Of a stretch of 52,991 nt of DNA, positions 16,366 through 24,562 are shown piece by piece. Numbering within the stretch: position 1 is the stretch's first letter; every line of letters begins with the position of its first letter. The position numbers and the translations under genes are program-made. Origin of the DNA: Anaerolineaceae bacterium (lineage in GTDB: Bacteria; Chloroflexota; Anaerolineae; Aggregatilineales; Phototrophicaceae); contig JAPOVC010000019.1 of the NCBI GenBank assembly GCA_026708325.1, positions 1 through 52,991 on the forward strand. The letters run 5' to 3'. Under the pieces are notes generated by a model. It saw only the letters and a program-made list of their open reading frames with translations, did no database searches and was not told the origin of the DNA.

Positions 16366-17235
16366 ATGAACCTGGCAGTGAGATGGCCGTCAGCCCCCGT
16401 CACGCTGGCGAGCAGCTGGAACCTGTCTTCCCTCAAGAATTACGCCGTGCTGGTCGTTTTGGTCTTCTTCGCCCTGGCGCCGCTCTACGCCCTGGTCGTC
16501 AACTCCTTCAAGAGCCGCGTGCAGATCGCCTTCAGTCCCTTCGGCCTGCCCAGGAGATGGTTGTTCAGCAATTTCAACATCGCCTGGGAGCGGGGCGACT
16601 TCGCCACGAGCCTGCCCAACAGCATTGTTCTGGCCACGGCGACGATCGTTCTGGTGCTGTTGTTTGCCGGCCTGGCCGCCTTCGCCCTGGCCAGGTTGAG
16701 GCTGCCTGGCGCGAACTACCTCGCCTTCTACTTTCTGGTCGCCATCGCCGTGCCGCCCCAGTTCTACATGGTGCCGCTCTTTTTCCTCTGGCGCTCGCTG
16801 GGGATGCTCAACACCTTTCACGGCATGATCATCATTTACGTGGCGATTTATTCGCCCTTCGCCATCTACCTGCTGCGTTCCTACATGGTCTCGATTCCCG
16901 AGGAGTTCGTCGACGCCGCGCGCATCGACGGCGCCGGCAACTGGCAGGTGTTCCGCCGGTTGATTCTGCCCTTGTCCTGGCCGGGCTTCCTGACCGCCGG
17001 CCTTGTCGTCGGCCTGAGCGTCTGGAACGAATTTCTCTTCGCCCAGACTTTCATGCCGCGGCCCGAACTGAACACTGTCGCCACCAGCCTGGCCGCCTTT
17101 CAGCAGCGAGGCGGGCGCCAGTGGGGGCTGACCAATGCCGCCTCGGTCATTATGATCACGCCGGTCATCGTTTTGTTCCTCGTCCTGCAGCGCCGCTTCA
17201 TCCACGGCCTTACCCAGGGCGGGTTGAAAGCCTGA
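16366..17235 (+). CDS. Sugar ABC transporter permease, MalG/UgpE type (copy 2)
   Basis: A 289-residue paralog of the preceding permease, with the same six-segment layout, an EAA loop EFVDAARIDGAGNWQVFRRLILP and the same ending GLTQGGLKA. The ATG at 16366 has AAGGGG about 8 nt upstream. An 85-nt gap with no clear promoter separates it from copy 1, so the two are probably co-transcribed. Because there is only one MalF-type gene, copy 2 would have to compete with copy 1 for it, or pair with a MalF-type protein from elsewhere. Confidence 0.92.
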   Translation: MNLAVRWPSAPVTLASSWNLSSLKNYAVLVVLVFFALAPLYALVVNSFKSRVQIAFSPFGLPRRWLFSNFNIAWERGDFATSLPNSIVLATATIVLVLLFAGLAAFALARLRLPGANYLAFYFLVAIAVPPQFYMVPLFFLWRSLGMLNTFHGMIIIYVAIYSPFAIYLLRSYMVSIPEEFVDAARIDGAGNWQVFRRLILPLSWPGFLTAGLVVGLSVWNEFLFAQTFMPRPELNTVATSLAAFQQRGGRQWGLTNAASVIMITPVIVLFLVLQRRFIHGLTQGGLKA

Positions 17236-17268
17236 TTCATTTCATCCAGTGGAAGCAAGGAGAACACC

Positions 17269-19416
17269 ATGACAATACCCGCGGACTATATGGAGCGAGT
17301 CTACGCCGGCGTGCTCGGCAAGGTCATCGGCGTCTATCTGGGGCGGCCCTTCGAGGGCTGGCACTACGAGCCGATCATGGAGCACCTGGGCGAGATCAAT
17401 TACTATGTGCATGAACGCTTCGGCGCGCCGCTGGTTGTGCCGGATGACGACATCTCCGGCACCTTCGCCTTCCTGCGCGCGCTGCCGGACTTCGGCACTG
17501 GTGCCGACATCACCGCCGAGGCGATCGGCAAGACCTGGCTGAATTACCTGATCGAGGGGCGCACGGTGTTGTGGTGGGGCGGCCTCGGCAACTCGACCGA
17601 GCATACGGGCTACCTGCGCCTGAAGAGCGGCATCCCGGCGCCCATGAGCGGTTCGATCGCGACAAACGGCAAGGTCGTGGCCGAGCAGATCGGCGCGCAG
17701 ATCTTCATCGATGGCTGGGCGATGGTCTCGCCCGGCGACCCCGAGCAGGCGGCGCAACTGGCGCGCAAGGCCGGCAGCGTCAGCCACGATGGCGAGGCCA
17801 TCTACGGCGCGCAGGTGCTTGCGGCGATGGAAGCCCAGGCTTTCGTCGAGAGCGACATCAACGTCCTGATTGACACGGCGCTGAGTTTCATCCCGCCCGA
17901 CTCGATCATCGCGCGCATGATCAACCACATCCGCGAGTGGCACGAGGACGTGGCCAACTGGCACGACGCCCGCTCGCTGATGAATGAGCACTACGGCTAC
18001 GACAAGTATCCCGGCAATTGCCACATGGTGCCCAACCACGGCCTGATCATCATGTCGCTGCTCTATGGCGACGATGACTTCCAGAAGTCGCTGAAGATCG
18101 TCAACACCTGCGGCTGGGACACCGACTGCAACTCCGGCAACGTCGGCTGTCTGCTGGGCATCAAGAACGGCCTGGCCGGGCTGGAGACGGGGCCGGACTT
18201 CCGTGGGCCGGTCGCCGACCGCCTGTACATCCCCTCGGCGGAGACCGGCACGACCATCTCCGACGCGTTGCGCGAGAGCGTCAAGGTCGCCAACATCGGC
18301 CGCGCCCTGCAGGGTGAGCCGCCGCTGGCGCCCAAGAACGGCGCCCGCTTCCACTTCAGTCAGCCGGGCTCGGTGCAGGGTTTCACACTGGAGGAAAGCG
18401 AGGAGTCTGGCGGCACGGCGACGGTGGCCAACATCGCCACGGCCGACGGCTACGGCCTGGGCATTGATTTCCGGCGCCTGGCGCCAGGGCGCGTCGCGCG
18501 CGTGACGACGCCGACCTTCATCCCCTCGAAGGAAACGCGGGACTATTTTGAGAGCGCGCAGAGTTACCGCCTGCTGTCCTCACCGACCCTGGGGCCGGGG
18601 CAGAAGGTGCGCGCGCGCGTGCTGGCCGACGCCGGCAACGAGGCGGCGGTCAATGTGCGTCTGGTGGCCTGGCACTATGAGGCGGGCGACGAGCGGGCCC
18701 TGATCGGCCAGGAGCCGAAAACATTGGCGCCTGGCGCGGTCGCGGAGCTGGACTGGACCGTCCCGGACACGGGCGGACAGCCCTTCTGCGCCATCGGCAT
18801 CGAACTCGGCGGGGCAGGGGGCGTCAGCGGCAATGTAGTGCTGGACTGGCTGACCTGGGACGGCGTACCGGACGTGGTGCTGAGGAACCCGCATCCCGGT
18901 CCGACACGGCAGGCGCGCCAGCACCAGTCCATCATGTGGAAGCGGGCCTGGGTGGACGCCCTCGACAGCGGCAACTCCGATCGTTACCCCGAGTTTTTCC
19001 GCCTGATCCAGAACGAGGGCCGCGGCCTGGTGCTGCACGGCACACGCGAGTGGGAGGACTATCGCTTCCGCGCGACCCTGACGCCGCACATGTGCGTGAC
19101 CGGCGGCGTGGCCGTGCGCGTTCAGGGTCTGCGCCGCTACTACGCCCTGTTGCTGGACCAGGAGCGCGTGCGCCTGGTGCGTATGCTGAACGGCGACGAA
19201 AGCGTGCTGGCCGAGGTTTCCGGCGGCTGGACTTTCGGCGAGACCAGCGACCTGCAGCTGGAGGTCGAGGGCGAGCGCCTGGTGGGCAGCATCGATGGCA
19301 AGGTGGTGATTGAGGCCAGCGACCCTGACGCCAGCCTGGTCAGCGGCGGCGTGGCGCTGGTCTGCGAGGAGGGTCGCATCGGCTGCGATGAAGTGGCGAT
19401 TGGGCCTCTTACGTGA
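17269..19416 (+). CDS. ADP-ribosylglycohydrolase-fold protein with C-terminal beta-sandwich domains
   Basis: A 715-residue protein. Residues 1 to about 345 match the ADP-ribosylglycohydrolase (DraG/ARH) fold, an all-helical metal-dependent hydrolase. The two metal-binding patches are visible as VPDDDISGTFAF (D59-D61) and CGWDTDCNSGNVG (D284, D286, N288). Residues ~350-530 form a beta-rich middle part, and ~535-715 look like a concanavalin-type/DUF1080-like glycan-binding or glycoside-hydrolase-associated domain. DraG itself removes ADP-ribose from proteins, but fusion to a sugar-type domain and the place at the end of a sugar-import operon suggest action on an imported glycoside or N-glycosyl compound. 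The ATG at 17269 follows AAGGAG, 33 nt after the permease stop. No signal peptide. Fold assignment is firm; function is inference. Confidence 0.8.
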   Translation: MTIPADYMERVYAGVLGKVIGVYLGRPFEGWHYEPIMEHLGEINYYVHERFGAPLVVPDDDISGTFAFLRALPDFGTGADITAEAIGKTWLNYLIEGRTVLWWGGLGNSTEHTGYLRLKSGIPAPMSGSIATNGKVVAEQIGAQIFIDGWAMVSPGDPEQAAQLARKAGSVSHDGEAIYGAQVLAAMEAQAFVESDINVLIDTALSFIPPDSIIARMINHIREWHEDVANWHDARSLMNEHYGYDKYPGNCHMVPNHGLIIMSLLYGDDDFQKSLKIVNTCGWDTDCNSGNVGCLLGIKNGLAGLETGPDFRGPVADRLYIPSAETGTTISDALRESVKVANIGRALQGEPPLAPKNGARFHFSQPGSVQGFTLEESEESGGTATVANIATADGYGLGIDFRRLAPGRVARVTTPTFIPSKETRDYFESAQSYRLLSSPTLGPGQKVRARVLADAGNEAAVNVRLVAWHYEAGDERALIGQEPKTLAPGAVAELDWTVPDTGGQPFCAIGIELGGAGGVSGNVVLDWLTWDGVPDVVLRNPHPGPTRQARQHQSIMWKRAWVDALDSGNSDRYPEFFRLIQNEGRGLVLHGTREWEDYRFRATLTPHMCVTGGVAVRVQGLRRYYALLLDQERVRLVRMLNGDESVLAEVSGGWTFGETSDLQLEVEGERLVGSIDGKVVIEASDPDASLVSGGVALVCEEGRIGCDEVAIGPLT

Positions 19417-19422
19417 GAAAGG

Positions 19423-19450
19423 TTGCACTCTCAGCCACAATCTGTACAAT
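19423..19450 (+). promoter_or_regulatory. Promoter of the Dpp/Opp-type operon
   Basis: TTGCAC (19423-19428, 4 of 6) and TACAAT (19445-19450, 5 of 6) with a 16-nt spacer. The untranslated leader would be about 60 nt, ending in an AAAAGGAG ribosome-binding site. Confidence 0.6.
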
Positions 19451-19501
19451 GCTCAACCAATGCCACGGGGCTGATCGGCCCTGAGAGTATTGTCCGTACA
19501 G
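19442..19501 (+). promoter_or_regulatory. Dyad spanning the -10 box and the leader of the Dpp/Opp-type operon
   Basis: CTGTAC (19442-19447, overlapping the -10) is matched by GTACAG (19496-19501). Inside lies a smaller GGGC-tgatcg-GCCC hairpin. It could be an operator or leader structure. It matches no riboswitch class I know. Confidence 0.25.
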
Positions 19502-19515
19502 AAAAGGAGAAAACC

Positions 19516-21426
19516 GTGTTCAGAAAGCTCATATTGGTAGCCATCGCGCTGATGGTGCTGGTGCCTGCGTTGAACGTGACGGCGCAGCCCTCCGGCCTGC
19601 CGGTGGACGTACCGCGCGAGGAACTGTTCGTCATGGACCAGATCTTCCGCTGGTCGGTGATCGACAACTACAACGTCTGGGGGCCGGCAAGCGGGACGCC
19701 CCATCGCCACGCCCTGATGTTTGAGACGCTCTGGTATCTGGACCAGGAGACCGGCAACATCATGTCGGGCGCTTCCAACGAGCCTCCGGTCTACAATGAC
19801 GACTACACGCAGATGACTGTCACGCTGGTCGACAGCCTCAAGTGGAGCGATGGCGAGGCCTTCAACGCCGACGACCTGGTCTATACGGTTGAGACGGTTT
19901 GGAATACGCCGGAACTGAGCTTCGGCGGCTGGCACGCACAGTTTGCGGACTTCCTGGAGTCGGTCGAGAAGGTGGATGACCATACGGTCACCTTCACCCT
20001 GAACAGGCCGGCTCCGCGCTTCCACAAGAATTTCGAGGCACGCTGGGCCGGCTTATACATGATGCCCGAGCACGCTTTCTCGCAGATCGAGGACCTGGTG
20101 AACTACACCTACCAGGATGGCCCCTATCTGGGTCTTTACGCGCCGGTGGAAATGGACCCCAACGGCTTCTGGAACCTGTTCAAGAAGCGCGACGACCCGC
20201 AGAACACGGCGGTCTGCCAGTACCACATGAATGAAGATTGCGGCCCTGGCTACGTCCTGACCATCCTCTACGGCGACAGCACCAAGAAGGTCATCGCCAT
20301 GACCCGCGGCGAACTGGACGCCTTCATGAACGTCGACTTTGAGGCCTTCGAGTCCCTGCTTGCCTCGACGCCCACGGCGAAGTCCTGGTATCCGGAATTC
20401 CCCTGGGCCTACCCCAACGAGACCAGCAGCCGCCTGATTCGTTTCAACTTCGACACCCATGAATGGACCAACAACAAGGACGTGCGCTGGGCCCTGGCGC
20501 TGTCGCTGGACATCGTCCAGTTGCAGACCGAGTACATCGGCGGCGTCGCCAAGGTCGTTTACGTGAACGTCCCCTATACGCCGAAACTGGCCGAGCTCTA
20601 TTACAACCATCCGCGGATGCAGGAGTGGGTCGAGAACCTTGAGATCGACGTGGCGGGCGAGCCTTACAAGCCCTACGACGGGACGGTGGCGGACCGCATC
20701 GGCGAATGGGCCGACGAGCAGGGCTACGCCCAGCCGGCCGAGACGGCCGCCGCCTCCTACGGCAGTGGCTGGTGGAAATACGACACCGACACCGCCGCGA
20801 AGTTGCTGGAGCACAACGGCTACACCCGTGACGGTAACGGCGACTGGTTCACGCCCGAAGGCGAACGCTTCAGCTTCTCGATTCAGGCAGCGCCGGACGA
20901 GGTAGACTCCTTCCGCGTGGCCAACGCCGCGGCGGACATGTGGAACGACTTCGGCATCGACGTCGAACTGCAGGGTCTGGAGCGCAGCGTCTGGAGCGCC
21001 AACTTCGAGACGGGTCAGTTCGAGACGGACGCCCCCTGGCTGAGCTTCGTGCTGCCGGACGGTGACGGCTGGCCCCAAATGCGCAGCTACCACTCGAAGT
21101 ACTACGTCCCGGCCCCCGAGCTCCATAACGCCCTAGGCGGCGGCACGCCCGCGCGCCTGGTGGACCCGGTGCTCGACGAACTGATCGACGCCATGGAGTC
21201 TCTCCATCCCCAGGACCCGCAGAATCTGGAGCTGGTTCACCAGTACCTGCAGCACTGGGTGGAGAACATGTATTACATCTCCACGGTCAGCTTCAAGAAG
21301 TTCGTGACCTGGAACGAACTTTACTGGACGAACCCCCCGAGCGCCGAGAACGACGTCTACATGCCGCTCTACTGGTTCCAGGGCGGTCGTTTCTCGATTG
21401 GCGGCCTTGAGTCACTTGGCGGCTAA
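19516..21426 (+). CDS. Peptide/oligosaccharide ABC transporter substrate-binding protein, family 5
   Basis: A 636-residue Dpp/Opp-type receptor. The GTG at 19516 is the start because AAAAGGAG lies 6 nt upstream and a classic Sec signal follows directly (VFRKLILVAIALMVLVP ... NVTA before QPSG). An earlier in-frame ATG at 19423 would fall inside the promoter. No lipobox Cys is present. The family motif TVTLVDSLKWSDGEAFNADDLVYTVE is approximately at residues 97-122. It is the first gene of a complete importer (receptor, two permeases, two ATPases). It is not closely similar to the Tat-exported receptor at 5388. The ligand is not readable; in this family it ranges from peptides to oligosaccharides. 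Confidence 0.9.
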   Translation: MFRKLILVAIALMVLVPALNVTAQPSGLPVDVPREELFVMDQIFRWSVIDNYNVWGPASGTPHRHALMFETLWYLDQETGNIMSGASNEPPVYNDDYTQMTVTLVDSLKWSDGEAFNADDLVYTVETVWNTPELSFGGWHAQFADFLESVEKVDDHTVTFTLNRPAPRFHKNFEARWAGLYMMPEHAFSQIEDLVNYTYQDGPYLGLYAPVEMDPNGFWNLFKKRDDPQNTAVCQYHMNEDCGPGYVLTILYGDSTKKVIAMTRGELDAFMNVDFEAFESLLASTPTAKSWYPEFPWAYPNETSSRLIRFNFDTHEWTNNKDVRWALALSLDIVQLQTEYIGGVAKVVYVNVPYTPKLAELYYNHPRMQEWVENLEIDVAGEPYKPYDGTVADRIGEWADEQGYAQPAETAAASYGSGWWKYDTDTAAKLLEHNGYTRDGNGDWFTPEGERFSFSIQAAPDEVDSFRVANAAADMWNDFGIDVELQGLERSVWSANFETGQFETDAPWLSFVLPDGDGWPQMRSYHSKYYVPAPELHNALGGGTPARLVDPVLDELIDAMESLHPQDPQNLELVHQYLQHWVENMYYISTVSFKKFVTWNELYWTNPPSAENDVYMPLYWFQGGRFSIGGLESLGG

Positions 21427-21443
21427 TCAAACAGAATCACCCG

Positions 21444-21480
21444 CGGGGCGGAGGGGCTGCGGCCCGCCGCCCCGTCTTTC
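21444..21480 (+). terminator. Intercistronic hairpin between receptor and permease genes
   Basis: CGGGGCGG (21444-21451) pairs with CCGCCCCG (21467-21474), followed by TCTTTC. Its place between receptor and permeases parallels the hairpins of the sugar locus, consistent with higher receptor than permease expression. Confidence 0.5.
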
Positions 21481-21510
21481 CGCGGCCAGTAACGGGGGAG
21501 AAGCCAGACC

Positions 21511-22503
21511 ATGACGCTGTTGCAACAATTCATTCTGCCGCGCCTGCTGCAGTGGGTCATCGTCATCGTCGTCGGCATCACGATTACCTTTCTCATCCCG
21601 CGTCTGTCACCGGTCAATCCCATCCAGCAGGCGCTCGCCCGTTTGACCCAGTTTCAGGCGCTGGAGCCGGAAGCCGTCCTTCAATTGAAGGAACAGTTGA
21701 TGGCCAACTACGGCCTGGAAGGCAGTATTGTCGAGCAATACTTTCGCTTCTGGGGCAATCTGCTCGGGGGCGACCTGGGGCCGTCCTTTGGCGCGTTCCC
21801 GCAGCGGGTCAACGACATGATCGGCAGGGCGCTGCCCTTTACCGTGGCCCTGCTGACCTTTACCACCATCATGGGCTGGATCATCGGCATCATCGTCGGC
21901 ACGCTGGCCGCCTACTATCCGGGTCGCCTCACCAACCTGGTTGCGGGCGTGATGATTGTGGTTTATCCGGTACCCTATTTCATTATCGCCTTCATTTTTT
22001 TGATGGTATTTACCTATTACATACCTTTTTTCCCGCTTATCGGAGTCTTTCGCGGTGAACCTTTTGAAGCTGAATTCATCGCCACCTATCTGCACAGCAC
22101 CTTCCTGCCGGCCGTCACATTGCTGATCACCGGCCTCTCCTTCCGATTCATTATGGCGCGGGCCCTGGGCACGGCCGAACTCTCCAGCGACCACGTGCAA
22201 TACGCCACCATGGCCGGCCTGCCCGACAATCGCCTGATGTACAGCTACGTGGCGCGCAACACCATGCTGCCCCAGGTGACCGATCTGGGTCTTTCCATGG
22301 GCGCCATCTTCAGCGGCACCCTGATCACGGAGGCGGTCTTCGGCTATCCCGGTCTGGGCGACTTGCTGTTGCAGGCCATCTACCAGGCGGACTACAACGT
22401 CGTGATGGGCATCACCCTGCTTTCCATCGTGGGCATCGCCACCGCCTCGCTGATCGTCGATCTCAGCTATCCGCTGGTGGACCCGCGCGTCCGCTACCGC
22501 TAG
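21511..22503 (+). CDS. ABC transporter permease, DppB/OppB type
   Basis: A 330-residue inner-membrane permease with six hydrophobic segments. The first (WVIVIVVGITITFLIPRL) is preceded by the LLQQFILPRLLQ type N-terminus usual for DppB, and a long external loop follows. The EAA-type loop is present as ATMAGLPDNRLMYSYVARNTMLPQ, and the conserved ending LIVDLSYPLVDPRVRYR matches the family. The ATG at 21511 is preceded by GGGGGAG. The next gene begins 20 nt later. It pairs with the DppC-type permease to form the channel. Confidence 0.92.
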   Translation: MTLLQQFILPRLLQWVIVIVVGITITFLIPRLSPVNPIQQALARLTQFQALEPEAVLQLKEQLMANYGLEGSIVEQYFRFWGNLLGGDLGPSFGAFPQRVNDMIGRALPFTVALLTFTTIMGWIIGIIVGTLAAYYPGRLTNLVAGVMIVVYPVPYFIIAFIFLMVFTYYIPFFPLIGVFRGEPFEAEFIATYLHSTFLPAVTLLITGLSFRFIMARALGTAELSSDHVQYATMAGLPDNRLMYSYVARNTMLPQVTDLGLSMGAIFSGTLITEAVFGYPGLGDLLLQAIYQADYNVVMGITLLSIVGIATASLIVDLSYPLVDPRVRYR

Positions 22504-22523
22504 CGACACGGGAGCTTAGGGCC

Positions 22524-23453
22524 ATGTTTGGCATTGTGGGTCTTTTCACCAACATCCGCGACCTGATGAAGTTCAGCGGGGCCTTTCGCTGGGGCTTCAT
22601 CGTGCTGGTGTTTGTATTCCTGATGGCGGGTCTGTCCTGGTTCTCCCCCTATGAGGAGGACCATCGCCGAGACACACCGCGCGGCAAGCCGCCGCTGACG
22701 GAGATCAGCATCGGCAGGGATGACGACGGCGAACGCATTTACGCGCGCACCCTGCTTGGCACGACCTCGCAGGGACAGGACGTCTTCTGGCAGTTGACCT
22801 TCGCCGTCCGCAATACCTTCCTCATCGCCGGCACGGCCGTGTTCATCGGGCGCAGCATCGCCATCCTGCTGGGCATGCTCACCGGCTACATGGGCGGCGT
22901 CTTTGACCGGGTGCTCTCAACGATCATCGACAGTCTCATCGTCCTGCCGCGCCTGCCGCTGTTGATTCTGATCGCTGCCATTCTGCGCGGCGATATCACG
23001 ACACTGGGGCTGGGCGTGCTGCTGGGCATCATGGACTGGGCGCATCCTTCCAAGCGCTACCGCGCCCAGGTGCTTAGCCTGCGCGAACGCGAGTTTACGC
23101 ACACGGCGGTCTTTTCGGGCATGAATCCGGTGAAGGTGGTCGTGCGCGAGCACATGCCTTTCCTCGTGCCCTTCCTGCTGGCGGACGTGGTCAGCGGTTT
23201 CCTGTGGGCGATCGGCATGGAAGTCACGCTGGCCTACCTGGGTCTTGGTCAAATCAGCGTCCCCACCATCGGCTCCCTGCTCTACTGGGGCAATTACTAC
23301 AACGCGCTGCTGCTCAACCAGACCTGGGTTCTGATTCCGGCCATCGCGGCGGCTGTCTTTACGGTGGCGGGCTTTTACATGCTGTCCCAGGGAATCACGC
23401 ATTACCTCGACCCGCGGACGCGCCTGACCCGCCTGGGCGTGAGCGACTCATGA
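22524..23453 (+). CDS. ABC transporter permease, DppC/OppC type
   Basis: A 309-residue permease. One N-terminal membrane segment (residues ~23-41) is followed by an external loop with the family motif LLGTTSQGQDVFWQL (LGTD..G.D in most relatives), then five more segments. The EAA loop reads EFTHTAVFSGMNPVKVVVREHMP. The ending HYLDPRTRL is typical. The stop overlaps the start of the first ATPase gene (ATGA), so translation is coupled. Confidence 0.92.
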   Translation: MFGIVGLFTNIRDLMKFSGAFRWGFIVLVFVFLMAGLSWFSPYEEDHRRDTPRGKPPLTEISIGRDDDGERIYARTLLGTTSQGQDVFWQLTFAVRNTFLIAGTAVFIGRSIAILLGMLTGYMGGVFDRVLSTIIDSLIVLPRLPLLILIAAILRGDITTLGLGVLLGIMDWAHPSKRYRAQVLSLREREFTHTAVFSGMNPVKVVVREHMPFLVPFLLADVVSGFLWAIGMEVTLAYLGLGQISVPTIGSLLYWGNYYNALLLNQTWVLIPAIAAAVFTVAGFYMLSQGITHYLDPRTRLTRLGVSDS

Positions 23454-24562
23454 GCCCGGAAGCGGCGGCGAGCGCCGGAATGGAGCAGGCCAGGGTGAAC
23501 GAAGAAGCGCGCAACGTCGTCGAGGCCGAGGGCCTGAAAGCCTGGTACATCACCCAGGCCTATGGCGTGGAGCGCACCGTCAAGGCCGTGGACGACCTGA
23601 CGCTGAGCATCCGCGAAGGCGAAATCTATGGCATCGCGGGCGAAAGCGGCTGCGGCAAGTCGACCCTGCTGAAGGCGCTGCTGGGCGAAATCGTGTCGCC
23701 GCTGACCATCGTGGGCGGCAAGGTGGAATACGAATTTGATGCCGGCAAGATTGACGCCCTGAAGCAGACGGCGGAGGACCGCGAGGCGATCCGCTGGCGA
23801 CGCGTCTCCTACATTCCGCAGGGCTCGATGCACGTCCTCAACCCGGTGCGGCGCATCCGCGACACATTCCACGACTTCATCGCGGCGCACCAGGAGACTA
23901 CGCGCGAGAAATCGATCGAGATGGCGCGCAGCTACCTTCAGGAACTGGGCCTGCGGGAAGGTGTGCTGGGCAACTACCCCCACCAGCTCTCCGGCGGCAT
24001 GCGGCAGCGGGTGACCATCGCGCTGGCGACCATTTTGACGCCCCGGCTGATCTTTGCGGATGAGCCGACCACGGCGCTGGACGTGGTGGTGCAGCGCGGC
24101 GTCATCGAATTGCTCAAGGAAGTCCAGCAGCGGGAGAACAGTACGCTGGTGCTGGTCACCCATGACATGGGCGTGCACGCCAACCTGACCAACCGCGTGG
24201 CCGTGCTTTACGCCGGGAACCTGGTGGAGGAAGCGGACACGTCCACCATCTTCCGCCGACCGCGTCATCCCTACACGCGTTACCTGATCGAATCGCTGCC
24301 GCGGATGGGCGACCGCAGCGAGCGCGTGGGCATTCCCGGCCGGCCGCCGGCGCTGGACAACCCGCCGGATGGCTGCCGCTTCCATCCCCGCTGCCCGCTG
24401 GCGACCGACATTTGTCGCCAGGAGGTGCCGCCGCTGTTGCCCGTGGAGGGCATCGGCAACGGGACGGGGCCGCCGCACCGCGTGGCATGTTTCCACCAGG
24501 TGGATGCGCCTCTCGAAGCCGGTGAAATCGAACACGCCACGGAGATGCCGCATGCAGACTGA
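23450..24562 (+). CDS. ABC transporter ATP-binding protein, DppD/OppD type
   Basis: A 370-residue ATPase that powers the importer from the cytoplasmic side. Walker A GESGCGKST, signature LSGGMRQRVTIA, Walker B LIFADEPTTALD and the H-loop LVTHDMG are all present. The C-terminal oligopeptide-type extension has the cysteine-bearing motif CRFHPRCPLATDIC. A ~25-residue N-terminal extension precedes the domain. The ATG at 23450 overlaps the permease stop (ATGA); longer readings lie inside the permease gene. Confidence 0.93.
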   Translation: MSPEAAASAGMEQARVNEEARNVVEAEGLKAWYITQAYGVERTVKAVDDLTLSIREGEIYGIAGESGCGKSTLLKALLGEIVSPLTIVGGKVEYEFDAGKIDALKQTAEDREAIRWRRVSYIPQGSMHVLNPVRRIRDTFHDFIAAHQETTREKSIEMARSYLQELGLREGVLGNYPHQLSGGMRQRVTIALATILTPRLIFADEPTTALDVVVQRGVIELLKEVQQRENSTLVLVTHDMGVHANLTNRVAVLYAGNLVEEADTSTIFRRPRHPYTRYLIESLPRMGDRSERVGIPGRPPALDNPPDGCRFHPRCPLATDICRQEVPPLLPVEGIGNGTGPPHRVACFHQVDAPLEAGEIEHATEMPHAD

